This document shows, in pieces, positions 16,857-24,493 of a stretch of DNA of 64,000 bases. Every line of letters begins with the position of its first letter. Position 1 is the stretch's first letter. The position numbers were made by a program, and so were the translations under genes. The notes beneath the pieces were generated by a model. That model had not been told where the DNA came from. It ran no database searches and saw only the letters and a list, made by a program, of their open reading frames with translations. This DNA is from Azorhizobium doebereinerae UFLA1-100 (GTDB lineage: Bacteria; Pseudomonadota; Alphaproteobacteria; Rhizobiales; Xanthobacteraceae): positions 62,001 through 126,000 of the forward strand of contig NZ_AXBA01000002.1 in the NCBI RefSeq assembly GCF_000473085.1, given 5' to 3'.

Positions 16857-17506
16857 GCGCGCTCCCAATCACCCTTCCCCTCTGCCCCGTCTGCCTTGAC
16901 GGGGAGCACCATGATGGCGGCTGCGAGATTTGCGGTCGCGAGTGTTCGCCGGAGGTGTCCCCCGCACCCGCCGGCGGAGCGGAGGAGATGGCGGCCCCCA
17001 CCGTCATCTCCTCCATACCCAACATCCATTCTCCGGCCATCCCTCCAGCAGGTGAACAGGAGAAGGCGCCAATGCCTGATCTTGTCGCACTCGCCGCTCG
17101 CGTTGCCGCGGGCGATATCTCAGCCCTGAGCATCCGGCAGCCATACCCGCACCACATCTTCCATGACGGCAAGGATGTCGAGAACCGCGACTGGCCGACC
17201 AGACGCCGTGGCTGGATCATCGTTCATGCCGGCATCTCGAAGGTAGAGCTGGACATGGATGAACCGAGGGAGCGCGGCTTGCCGCGCGGCGGCGTGGTCG
17301 GCATGGCCCGGATCGTCGACTGTGTCACCGAGATGGACAGTGATTGGTTCTTCGGCCGCTATGGTTTCGTGCTCCGCGACGCCTTTGCACTGCCGCTGAT
17401 CCCATGCAGGGGAAAGCTCGGGTTTTTCGAACTGGATGAGGGCATCCGGGCGCAGGTCGCGCATGCAATCCGTGCCGCGGTGACCACGGATGTGCCCCAT
17501 GGCTGA
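16853..17506 (+). CDS. ASCH-domain protein with N-terminal zinc knuckle
   Basis: 217 residues. CPVC (about 11) and CEIC (about 24) form a likely zinc site, then a Pro-rich linker. Residues about 88-190 are an ASCH domain of the PUA fold: ALSIRQPYPHHIF, KDVENRDWPT, GWIIVHAG, GGVVGMARIVDC and KLGFFEL. ASCH proteins bind RNA or act on modified nucleosides; the phage role is unknown. It lies in a row of nucleic-acid-related small genes between SLOG and DUF4326 proteins. Confidence 0.82.
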   Translation: MSALPITLPLCPVCLDGEHHDGGCEICGRECSPEVSPAPAGGAEEMAAPTVISSIPNIHSPAIPPAGEQEKAPMPDLVALAARVAAGDISALSIRQPYPHHIFHDGKDVENRDWPTRRRGWIIVHAGISKVELDMDEPRERGLPRGGVVGMARIVDCVTEMDSDWFFGRYGFVLRDAFALPLIPCRGKLGFFELDEGIRAQVAHAIRAAVTTDVPHG

Positions 17507-17873
17507 ACTTCCTCGCAGGATGCGCTTGTCCAGATTGAAGGGCTTCAACCTGCAGCAGGCCAGCCGCGATCTGAACGGTCTGCTCGCCATCAAGGTCGAC
17601 CGCTCTACGCCCCTCGGCAATCCCTTCGTGGTCGGCATCGACGGCACTGTGGATGAATGCGTCGACCTCTACGAGCATCTCCTGGCCGGCACCTTCTGCC
17701 TGACCAGCAAGGCAAGCTTGGATGCCCAACGCAAAGCCCGCACGACCGCCTTGGAGAGCCTGGACGAGATCCAGGGGATGAACCTCGCCTGCTGGTGCTC
17801 CCTCGGGTCCGCGTGCCACGGCGATGTGCTGTTGAGGGTGGCGAACAGCCAAGCCCGAGAGGCGGCGACGTGA
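17499..17873 (+). CDS. DUF4326-type protein
   Basis: 124 residues from the ATG at 17499; an in-frame ATG at 17490 is equally possible. The DUF4326 pattern is clear: IKVDRSTPLGNPFVVG, then ECVDLYEHLL, then LACWCSLGSACHGDVLLRVAN near the C-terminus with conserved Cys and His. The family occurs in phages and is of unknown function; the clustered Cys/His could bind a metal. It overlaps the ASCH gene by 8 bases. Confidence 0.8.
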   Translation: MAELPRRMRLSRLKGFNLQQASRDLNGLLAIKVDRSTPLGNPFVVGIDGTVDECVDLYEHLLAGTFCLTSKASLDAQRKARTTALESLDEIQGMNLACWCSLGSACHGDVLLRVANSQAREAAT

Positions 17874-18358
17874 TGGCGAAGGTCGAACCCACCGACGGCT
17901 GGGGGCCGCTGCGCCAGCGCATGGACCCGCCGGCGAAATCACGGATGCAGAGGCGAGCCCGTGGGCGACAGCAGGATCGCGCACACCTCGACCTGGTTCG
18001 CATGCTGCCATGCTTGATCACCGGCCAACTCGGCGGAGTCGATGCCGCACATATCCGCTTCTCGGATGCGGAGCACGGCAAGGTCAACCCCGGCGCTGCC
18101 AAGCCGGATGATCGATGGACCGTCCCGCTTTCGCACGCGCTGCATACCGACGCCACCGAAGCACAGCACCGGCATGGCGAAGAGGCCTGGTGGCAGCGCA
18201 AGGGCATCAGCCCGTTGCGCGTGGCCGACAACCTCTACTCGCTGAGCAAGACGCTGCGCGACCTGAAGCAGCCCGAGGATTTCATCATCCGCGCGATGAC
18301 CGCAGTCATCAGGGACGCGCGCAACGCCGCCGGATTGGCTCACAGGAGCGGATCATGA
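17873..18358 (+). CDS. HNH-like (DUF968-type) putative nuclease
   Basis: 161 residues from the ATG at 17873, with a GTG directly before it that overlaps the upstream stop. The core reads LVRMLPCLITGQLGGVDAAHIRF, then WTVPLSHALHTDATEAQH, then EEAWWQRKGI. The conserved DAAH, LH and QH histidines are placed as in DUF968/Ref-like HNH proteins of phage recombination regions. The usual zinc cysteines are mostly missing: only one Cys is present. A DNA-nicking role in recombination is suggested, not shown. Confidence 0.65.
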   Translation: MAKVEPTDGWGPLRQRMDPPAKSRMQRRARGRQQDRAHLDLVRMLPCLITGQLGGVDAAHIRFSDAEHGKVNPGAAKPDDRWTVPLSHALHTDATEAQHRHGEEAWWQRKGISPLRVADNLYSLSKTLRDLKQPEDFIIRAMTAVIRDARNAAGLAHRSGS

Positions 18359-18981
18359 CAACCGCCTATCCCCTTTCGTGGCCCGCAGGGCGACCGCGCC
18401 GAGCGCCGTCGCAGCGGAAGACCGGAAAGTTCAACAAGATCGCCAACCCTGATGAGCGGTGGAAGATCAAAAGATCTCTGTCGGTCGCAGACGCTGTCAA
18501 GCGCCTGCAAGGCGAGATTGATCGAATTGGTGGCTGCCTTCCAGTCATCAGCAGCAACGTCGAGCTTCGCCAGGACGGTCTGCCGAGGTCCGGTGCGAAG
18601 GAACCGATTGACCCCGGCGTCTGCCTCTATTTCCAGTTGGCGGGCCGGCCGCACGCGATGCCCTGCGACACCTACGAGAAGGTGGCCGACAACATCGCCG
18701 CCATCGCGGCGCACATCGAGGCGACCCGTGCGATCGAGCGTCACGGCGTGGCCAGCATCTCCGAGATGTTCGCCGGCTTCACCGCCCTGCCCGCGCCCGG
18801 CGCGACCAGGCCATGGTGGGAAGTGCTGAACGTCTCCAGATCGGCCACGCGCGGCGAGATTGATGCCGCATACCGGGCCAAGGCGCGCACAGCGCACTCG
18901 GATGCGGGCGGATCTGATGCCGCAATGTCCGAACTCAACGTTGCCCGTGACACGGCGCTGAAGGAGATGAATCGTGGCTGA
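18355..18981 (+). CDS. J-domain-containing phage protein with altered HPD motif
   Basis: 208 residues. The N-terminus TAYPLSWPAGRPR, the GVCLYFQLAGRPHAMPCDTYEKV middle and the WWEVLNVSRSATRGEIDAAYRAKA end belong to a phage family usually annotated as J-domain-containing. The normal HPDxGG at the end of helix II reads HSDAGG here (His181, Ser182, Asp183), so stimulation of DnaK would be weakened or lost. It may redirect or imitate a host chaperone contact. It overlaps neighbours by 4 and 8 bases. Confidence 0.8.
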   Translation: MTTAYPLSWPAGRPRRAPSQRKTGKFNKIANPDERWKIKRSLSVADAVKRLQGEIDRIGGCLPVISSNVELRQDGLPRSGAKEPIDPGVCLYFQLAGRPHAMPCDTYEKVADNIAAIAAHIEATRAIERHGVASISEMFAGFTALPAPGATRPWWEVLNVSRSATRGEIDAAYRAKARTAHSDAGGSDAAMSELNVARDTALKEMNRG

Positions 18982-19243
18982 TGCAGACTATCGCGCCAGC
19001 GCCGTTGCCGCTGCCGTATCGTGGGCTCTCAAACAGACTGCCCCATGGACGGTAGACGACATGTGGAGAGCCATTCCTCCCGGTCCACATCTCTGGTCCG
19101 CCGCCGATGAGGCCGATCGCATCCGCCAGAAGTGGCGAAGGAAGGGATGGGCCACGTTCAGTCGGGATGGGAGGTTCACGGACTGGTCCTTGACCGAAGC
19201 CGGCAGGACGGCACTCGCCCAGAAGCACAGCGCCAATGGCTGA
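18974..19243 (+). CDS. Small hypothetical phage protein, possibly winged-helix
   Basis: 89 residues from a GTG overlapping the previous gene by 8 bases. A helical first half (AAAVSWALKQTAPWTVDDMWRAI) and the end WATFSRDGRFTDWSLTEAGRTAL look like a small winged-helix fold. This is a weak structural impression only. No family recognised. Confidence 0.55.
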   Translation: MADADYRASAVAAAVSWALKQTAPWTVDDMWRAIPPGPHLWSAADEADRIRQKWRRKGWATFSRDGRFTDWSLTEAGRTALAQKHSANG

Positions 19244-19832
19244 GCATCTCTTCTTCGGCAAGGTGCCGGTCCCGTACACGGTCTCCTGGAGCGGCGAGGA
19301 GGGCATGCACGTTGCACCGTGCCGGCACGCCGCCGGCCGTCGCGCGATCTGCCAGGGCGTGGCCCGCGGCGAGGGCAGGCCTCTGTTCGGCAAGCCGCAT
19401 GCCCAGCGCCAGCGCGAGGTCATTGCTGAAGGGCTCTGCGATCTCTGCGGCAACTCGCTACGGAACCGCACGAAGGTGTCGCTCTCGCATGCCCGGCCGC
19501 GCGCGAACGGCGCCACCGGCCTGAACATCCTCCAGGTCGAGCCTCTCCTGCACAAGGAATGCGCCCAGATCAGCGTCCGACATTGCCCATCCCTGCGACG
19601 GGACATCCGGGCCGGCTCGCTGAACATCCGGATCGTGACCCGCCATCAGGCGCAGTTCGCGATCATGGACGAGATCTACACGAAGCAGGTCGCCGGCGCG
19701 GCGGTCCGCGCCATCGGGCACGCGAAGGTCGAGCTGCTCGCCTGGAAAGACCAGACGATCGAATGGCTCTTGGGGCAGCCGCTGCCGCCCGAGGGAGCCT
19801 CAAGCATAGCGGAGATTTCCAATGAGCATTGA
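19236..19832 (+). CDS. Hypothetical phage protein with CxxC knuckle
   Basis: 198 residues. A CDLCGNSL knuckle lies near residue 68, and His/Cys residues around HKECAQISVRHCPSLRRDI near 106-121 could complete a metal site. The C-terminus is helical. The family looks like one seen repeatedly in phage accessory regions, but no function is known to me. It overlaps the previous gene by 8 and the next by 11 bases. Confidence 0.6.
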   Translation: MAEHLFFGKVPVPYTVSWSGEEGMHVAPCRHAAGRRAICQGVARGEGRPLFGKPHAQRQREVIAEGLCDLCGNSLRNRTKVSLSHARPRANGATGLNILQVEPLLHKECAQISVRHCPSLRRDIRAGSLNIRIVTRHQAQFAIMDEIYTKQVAGAAVRAIGHAKVELLAWKDQTIEWLLGQPLPPEGASSIAEISNEH

Positions 19833-20892
19833 TCCTCGCGTGGTCATTATCAGGCCGATCATCGGCATCGAAAATCGGACGCCTCAAGAGGTATTCGACA
19901 TCATGGTGGATCGCATCGCCTTCAACGACGACATTTTTACTCGCGTCGAAAATATCGTGGAATCCCCGTCGCTCCCCGCCGGAATGGTCTCGATCATCAC
20001 GAATGGCACAACCCGCATCATTCCCGCCGACGAGCCCGTCTTCCTGATCCGGGGGCAGGACGCGCTCGGCGCGGCCGTGGTCCGCAAGCGGGCCTCGCTC
20101 GCGGCGCGGGCCGGCGTCGCTGGGGACATGGTGGCGGCGGCGCTGGAGCACGCGGACAAGATGGAGGCGTGGCCGGTCAAGAAGGTGCCGGACGTGCCTG
20201 CGGCAACCGTCGGGAGCGCCGGCATGCCGGCCGACCAAGGCGAATACCTGCCGTTGAAGTCTATGACCTCGCGCGACGTCCGGATCAGCCGGCTGCAAGC
20301 CGCGATCGAAGGCGAACTAGAAGGTCTGGTCTGCGGCGACAGGGAGGCCGACGTTATCCTGACCTATGTCGAGACCGGGAAGCACCCCGACGAGGTCAGC
20401 GGAGAGCGCGTCTCGGCGCCCCCGAATCTGTCAGGAGAGGTCGTATTCAACCTGGGCAGCTCCAAATTGAGGCGGCACGATTTCACTCGTGGGACCATCG
20501 TTACCGCCTCCAAACCAGAGCTGGCCCCCAGTGGGACGGAGAAGATGCGGATGAGGCTGGAGATCGAGCCGAATACCATCCTCGACGCGGCGCACTGCGA
20601 GCTACTGGAGAAGGAGAACGCGGGCCTGCGCGAGCAGATCGCCGACCTCAAGGCCGACATCGATGTCGTCCGGCAGCACCTCGACCCGCAAGGCGACCAC
20701 GATGACAAGGGCGTGGTGAAGCTGGCGGAGCCCCCACTTCGCGACCTTCTGCACGAAATTCGTCGCAACGGGCTGATCTATTGGGAGCCCAACACCACGC
20801 GAGGCCGTGAGCGCAAGGCCGACATGCTCGCCCGCATTGACGCCGCCCTCAAGGCCGCAGGCATTCCCGACGGTTCGGAGGGCGGGCGATGA
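19822..20892 (+). CDS. Hypothetical phage protein with central coiled coil
   Basis: 356 residues. Three parts are visible: residues 1-115 include EPVFLIRGQDALGAAVVRKRASLA and HADKMEAWPVKKVPDVP, a segment common in phage proteins; residues about 255-290 form a likely coiled coil (LLEKENAGLREQIADLKADID); the end (about 300-345) is helical. It looks assembled from separate phage modules. No function can be assigned. Confidence 0.6.
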   Translation: MSIDPRVVIIRPIIGIENRTPQEVFDIMVDRIAFNDDIFTRVENIVESPSLPAGMVSIITNGTTRIIPADEPVFLIRGQDALGAAVVRKRASLAARAGVAGDMVAAALEHADKMEAWPVKKVPDVPAATVGSAGMPADQGEYLPLKSMTSRDVRISRLQAAIEGELEGLVCGDREADVILTYVETGKHPDEVSGERVSAPPNLSGEVVFNLGSSKLRRHDFTRGTIVTASKPELAPSGTEKMRMRLEIEPNTILDAAHCELLEKENAGLREQIADLKADIDVVRQHLDPQGDHDDKGVVKLAEPPLRDLLHEIRRNGLIYWEPNTTRGRERKADMLARIDAALKAAGIPDGSEGGR

Positions 20893-22400
20893 CCGACACG
20901 CGCCCCACCAATTGTAGGAACCGCCTGCGCGACGAGGGTAAGCGATATCCGAAAAGCGGGTGCAAATCCTGTAGCGGCATCGTCCTACACCCCTGCCCTC
21001 ACGAAGCATTCTTCCCGATGCCGGTAGAATCAGCCAGGGACCTCGACCAGATCGCGCTCGATGCCGCCGCCATCATCGATGCCCTGGCGCCCAAGGGGCA
21101 TTACTCCGCCGGCCAGTGGAAGGCGCAGGTGCATCTCGCCGTGCTGGAGGCGTTGAAGCAGGGGGCACTGGTACAGCCGGCGCCGCCGGAGGCCGTGCCC
21201 ACCCCTCCCGTGTCGGCCGCACCTGCCGACTTGCGTGAACGGTGCGGAGAAATCCTCGCGTGGAAGGCGTCCGGCATTCTCACAGGCGAAGCCCTGCGGG
21301 CGCTAGCGGGAACGGCTCCGGGCAGCGGGTGGGACGCGGGCCACGCGCTCTCCTGGGCGGAAAGCAAAACGGCTGAAGAGGCAATGCGAGCCGTCATCGC
21401 GGCGCCTGTGCCCCAGGTGGAGCCGGTCCGGCCGGCCCCGCCGGATGCGATGCAGGAGTTCGCCCGGCGCCTGGACGGCACGGCGGCGCATTGGAAGGCG
21501 CAGGGGCGCCATACCTGCGAGCTGGGCGTCATGCCCATCCCCGAGGCGGAGCAACTTGCTGCGGCCCTGCGCGGGGCGGCCCCGCCGCCGCCGTCCGATG
21601 CGCAGGAAGCGCTCACTGCCTTCGCCGATGCGCTCGAATGCTTCTGGAACGCATCGATCGGCGCGGCGCAGGGCGCGCAGGACTTCACCGCCCTCGCAAC
21701 GGCGAGCGCGCTATCCGAAGGCTTCACCGCCGTCGCCACGCGGATGCGCGAGCATGCTGCGGCTATCAGCGGTGCAGCGGCGGCCCATGGCCGGCGTGAT
21801 CAGATCGCGGCGCCGACGCCGATCGGCTCGCCCGCCCCTTCCTCCCCCGTAGCCGGGGATGTGGGGGTGAAGCCGCAGGAGTGGCACAAGTCTCATATGC
21901 CGAGTTGGAACGGCGACTATCACACCGTTCCGACAGGCTACACCGTGCGTTGTGCGGATGAAAACGGCTGGAAATGGAGCGGCGCAGGTGTTGTTGGCTA
22001 TGCCAGGTCTCCAGATGGAGCAATGGCTGATGTCGGTATGCATCATGCAAATTTTGTCCGCTCCTGCCTCGTGCTCACGCCCCAGCCCATTGTGGAGCCG
22101 GTGGCGTGCGCCGTGCCGGCGGGGTGGAAGTTGGTGCCTATAGTACCAACCGAACCCATGGTGGAGGCGCACTTTGAAGCCCTCGCCAAGGCTGAGACCG
22201 TATTCGCCGACGTTCCTGATATCTGGAACGCCATGCTCGCGGCCCCCCCCTCCGCGCCGATCCCTGAGGTCGATGCGTGGGCAATAGTGGACCGCATAAT
22301 TGCGCCTGATGCGTCGAGCTCGGTGCGTTTCGCTATGCATAAGGCCGCCAGCGCCGCCCTCTCCGCAGCCGGCATAACCGATAGCTCGGGAGAGGTATGA
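20889..22400 (+). CDS. Mosaic phage protein of short modules joined by Pro/Ala linkers
   Basis: 503 residues made of helical segments separated by Ala/Pro-rich linkers (AAPPSAP, RPAPPDA, GAAPPPPSD). Near residue 409 it carries PAGWKLVPIVPTEPMVEAHFE followed by WNAMLAAPP, a motif found in many unrelated phage early proteins. An aromatic module (GYTVRCADENGWKWSGAG) lies near residue 350. The N-terminal part has four Cys residues (about 9-37) that may bind zinc. It looks like successive accretion of small domains; the role is unknown. Confidence 0.6.
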   Translation: MTDTRPTNCRNRLRDEGKRYPKSGCKSCSGIVLHPCPHEAFFPMPVESARDLDQIALDAAAIIDALAPKGHYSAGQWKAQVHLAVLEALKQGALVQPAPPEAVPTPPVSAAPADLRERCGEILAWKASGILTGEALRALAGTAPGSGWDAGHALSWAESKTAEEAMRAVIAAPVPQVEPVRPAPPDAMQEFARRLDGTAAHWKAQGRHTCELGVMPIPEAEQLAAALRGAAPPPPSDAQEALTAFADALECFWNASIGAAQGAQDFTALATASALSEGFTAVATRMREHAAAISGAAAAHGRRDQIAAPTPIGSPAPSSPVAGDVGVKPQEWHKSHMPSWNGDYHTVPTGYTVRCADENGWKWSGAGVVGYARSPDGAMADVGMHHANFVRSCLVLTPQPIVEPVACAVPAGWKLVPIVPTEPMVEAHFEALAKAETVFADVPDIWNAMLAAPPSAPIPEVDAWAIVDRIIAPDASSSVRFAMHKAASAALSAAGITDSSGEV

Positions 22401-22401
22401 G

Positions 22402-22845
22402 ATGGACCGCTACGAACTCGGTGCGGCTCTCGACGCCATAGCTGCCCCTACAAAGCCGCTGCACTGGGTTGGTGGCGCCGACGATGGCCGAGACTGGTGC
22501 CGCGATTGTGCCCGCGCCGTGGTCCGCCACCTTCGCCGCCATGACCGCAAGAACCGCGACGACTATGTCCTCGATGGCGGATGGCGGCGCGAGCAGGACA
22601 GCATGCCAACTTGCTCCGGCTGCGGCGCACACCTTAGCGCCGACCTGACACGGTACGGCGCGGAAGAAGAAGCGGCCTATTATCTCGAAAACGGCCTATC
22701 CAACACGCTGGAGGGCCGCGCCGTGGATGCCCTCTACCTTTCCGAAATCCTCGCCAACCTGCCGGACGGGGAGGATCGCGACACCCTGACGGCTATGGCC
22801 ATGACCCTCATCCCCCCTGACGGCAAGACGGAGGCAGGGCGATGA
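22402..22845 (+). CDS. Hypothetical phage protein with paired Cys knuckles
   Basis: 147 residues. CRDC near residue 33 and CSGCG near residue 71 suggest one zinc site, separated by a basic helix (RHLRRHDRKNRDD). The C-terminal half is helical and acidic. The overall look, with an N-terminal WVGGADDGRDWCRDC segment, is of a small zinc-binding phage protein. It starts 1 bp after the previous stop and overlaps the next gene by 4. Confidence 0.6.
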   Translation: MDRYELGAALDAIAAPTKPLHWVGGADDGRDWCRDCARAVVRHLRRHDRKNRDDYVLDGGWRREQDSMPTCSGCGAHLSADLTRYGAEEEAAYYLENGLSNTLEGRAVDALYLSEILANLPDGEDRDTLTAMAMTLIPPDGKTEAGR

Positions 22846-23135
22846 GCACCTATCCCGGCATCACCCGCGCCCTGTTCCTCATCGTGCTGGACAATGGTGG
22901 ACTGCACCGCGACCGACCGGAGAAGGAGGTGCGGAGCGACATCGCACGGTGGTTGTCGCAGCAGCCGCAGGATCTCCTGCCGGCCATCGACGCATGGCTC
23001 GCCGGGCTGTCGGACGAGGACCTCGAACTGGTCTGCGCCGGCGAGGCGAGCGAGGCCGATGCGTTCATGGCGTCGGCCGGAGCGCCGCCATTCACCAGCG
23101 ATCTCCTAAACCGCTATTTCGACGAGGTCTGCTGA
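22842..23135 (+). CDS. Small acidic helical phage protein
   Basis: 97 residues, acidic and helical throughout (RSDIARWLSQQPQDLLPAIDAWLAGLSDEDLELV). No membrane segment, Cys pair or catalytic motif. Its stop codon overlaps the start of the thermonuclease gene (TGATG). Family not recognised. Confidence 0.55.
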   Translation: MSTYPGITRALFLIVLDNGGLHRDRPEKEVRSDIARWLSQQPQDLLPAIDAWLAGLSDEDLELVCAGEASEADAFMASAGAPPFTSDLLNRYFDEVC

Positions 23136-23581
23136 TGGCCATCCGCCAGTCCATCGCCGCCATCCTGCTGCTGCTCAGCCTGCCCGCGTTCGCGGCACCC
23201 GTCTCGCCCGCCACCATGCGGGTGATCGACGGCGACACCGTCGCCGTGGGCGCCGTCCACTATCGCCTTGTGGGCTTCGACACCCCTGAGAAGGGGCCCC
23301 GCGCGCGGTGCCCGGCCGAGCGCGAGCTCGCGAACCGCGCGGCGGCCCGCCTGCGCCAGATCATCGCCGCCGGCGGGGCCGACCTGGAAGAGGTGGCGTG
23401 CTCCTGCCGGCCCGGCACCCAGGGCACGCCCGCCTGCAATTACGGGCGGCGTTGCGGCACGCTGACGGCCGCGGGGCGCGACGTGGGCGCGATCCTGATC
23501 GCCGAGGGCCTCGCCCGCCCCTACCCCTTCGACTGGCGCCACCGCCCGCCGGCCGCCAACTGGTGCGGGGCGCGGCCATGA
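23135..23581 (+). CDS. Secreted thermonuclease (SNase-like)
   Basis: 148 residues from the ATG in TGATG. Residues 1-20 form a clear signal peptide ending AFA, so the protein is exported to the periplasm or outside. The SNase fold is shown by MRVIDGDTVAVG, YRLVGFDTPEKG with its catalytic Arg, ERELANRAAARLRQI with Glu, and GAILIAEGLARPY. Two extra Cys clusters (about 88-107) could form disulfides. It would cut DNA or RNA outside the cytoplasm. An exported nuclease in a phage early region could act on competing or host nucleic acid, which is inference. Confidence 0.85.
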   Translation: MAIRQSIAAILLLLSLPAFAAPVSPATMRVIDGDTVAVGAVHYRLVGFDTPEKGPRARCPAERELANRAAARLRQIIAAGGADLEEVACSCRPGTQGTPACNYGRRCGTLTAAGRDVGAILIAEGLARPYPFDWRHRPPAANWCGARP

Positions 23582-24201
23582 CGCAGGCCGCGCCGTCCCA
23601 CCCCGATGACACCGGCCACCGGCTGGCTCTCTACCGGCTGGTGCGCATCGCCCGCGCCGTCCTGGCCGCCGATGGCGCCACCGAGGACTTGGCGCGCATG
23701 CGCCGGGAGTGCGCCGCCCTGCATCCAGCGATCATCGGCGCCATGGAGTTCGCCGAGCGCAGCGACCGCGCAGCGGGCGTGGAGGCCTGGTCCCTGCTGG
23801 TGCAGGCCTGCCGGGCGGCGCTGCGCCATATCGAGGATGGCTCCGGCGACGCCGCCTCCCGCGCGGCGGTTGCATCCTGGAAAGCCATCGTGGGCGTCAT
23901 CTTCCCCATCGTGGACGCCGATTGGCAGGCCTGGCGCGACACCGTGGCGCCGAAGCTCGGGAGACAGGCCCCTAGCGAGCCGTCGGCGGCGCGGGAGCCC
24001 GATGGCACGGCCTTCGGCTTGGGCGACCAGGTTGAGAAATACGCCGGCGAGGCCCGCTATGTCGGCCAGGTCGTCAGCGTCTACCAGACCACCAAGGGCG
24101 GCTCCCGCTACGTGGTGGAGGTGCAGCCGCAGGGATTCCAGATGATCTGCACGCGCGCCATGCTGCGCGCATTGGCAGATGGGCAAGGGACGAGGCCATG
24201 A
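23578..24201 (+). CDS. Hypothetical phage protein with C-terminal SH3-like segment
   Basis: 207 residues from the ATG overlapping the nuclease stop. The first 130 residues are helical. The end (about 147-200) reads GDQVEKYAGEARYVGQVVSVYQTTKGGSRYVVEV, a compact beta-barrel-like segment found in many small phage proteins. It may be a fusion of that module onto an unknown helical domain. No function assigned. Confidence 0.65.
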   Translation: MTQAAPSHPDDTGHRLALYRLVRIARAVLAADGATEDLARMRRECAALHPAIIGAMEFAERSDRAAGVEAWSLLVQACRAALRHIEDGSGDAASRAAVASWKAIVGVIFPIVDADWQAWRDTVAPKLGRQAPSEPSAAREPDGTAFGLGDQVEKYAGEARYVGQVVSVYQTTKGGSRYVVEVQPQGFQMICTRAMLRALADGQGTRP

Positions 24202-24479
24202 GCACCACCCCGCATCGGCGCGATGTCCTGCCCGGCAGCCTGCCGCCCCGCGGCCTCTCGCGGGTCGAAGCTGCCGCCTATATCGGCGTGTCCCCGGGTC
24301 TCCTTGACGAGATGATCCGCGACGGCCGCATGCCGCCGCCCAAGCGCATGAACACCCGCACGGTGTGGGACAGATACGAACTGGACACGGCCTTCAGCGC
24401 GCTGCCAAATGCCGGATCGACCGTGGCCAATGCTGCATGGGACGGTTCAAACGTCGAGCTCGTGGATTTCCGTGTTTGA
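24198..24479 (+). CDS. AlpA-like excisionase/regulator
   Basis: 93 residues. PPRGLSRVEAAAYIGVSPGLLDEMIRDGRMPPPKR (about 16-52) is the winged helix-turn-helix of AlpA/Xis-type proteins, which bind att or promoter DNA to direct excision or regulate integrase. It sits directly before the integrase gene, as expected of an excisionase. The C-terminal 25 residues are not typical. The gap to the integrase start is 14 bp. Confidence 0.8.
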   Translation: MSTTPHRRDVLPGSLPPRGLSRVEAAAYIGVSPGLLDEMIRDGRMPPPKRMNTRTVWDRYELDTAFSALPNAGSTVANAAWDGSNVELVDFRV

Positions 24480-24493
24480 ATCTGGAGGCGCAC

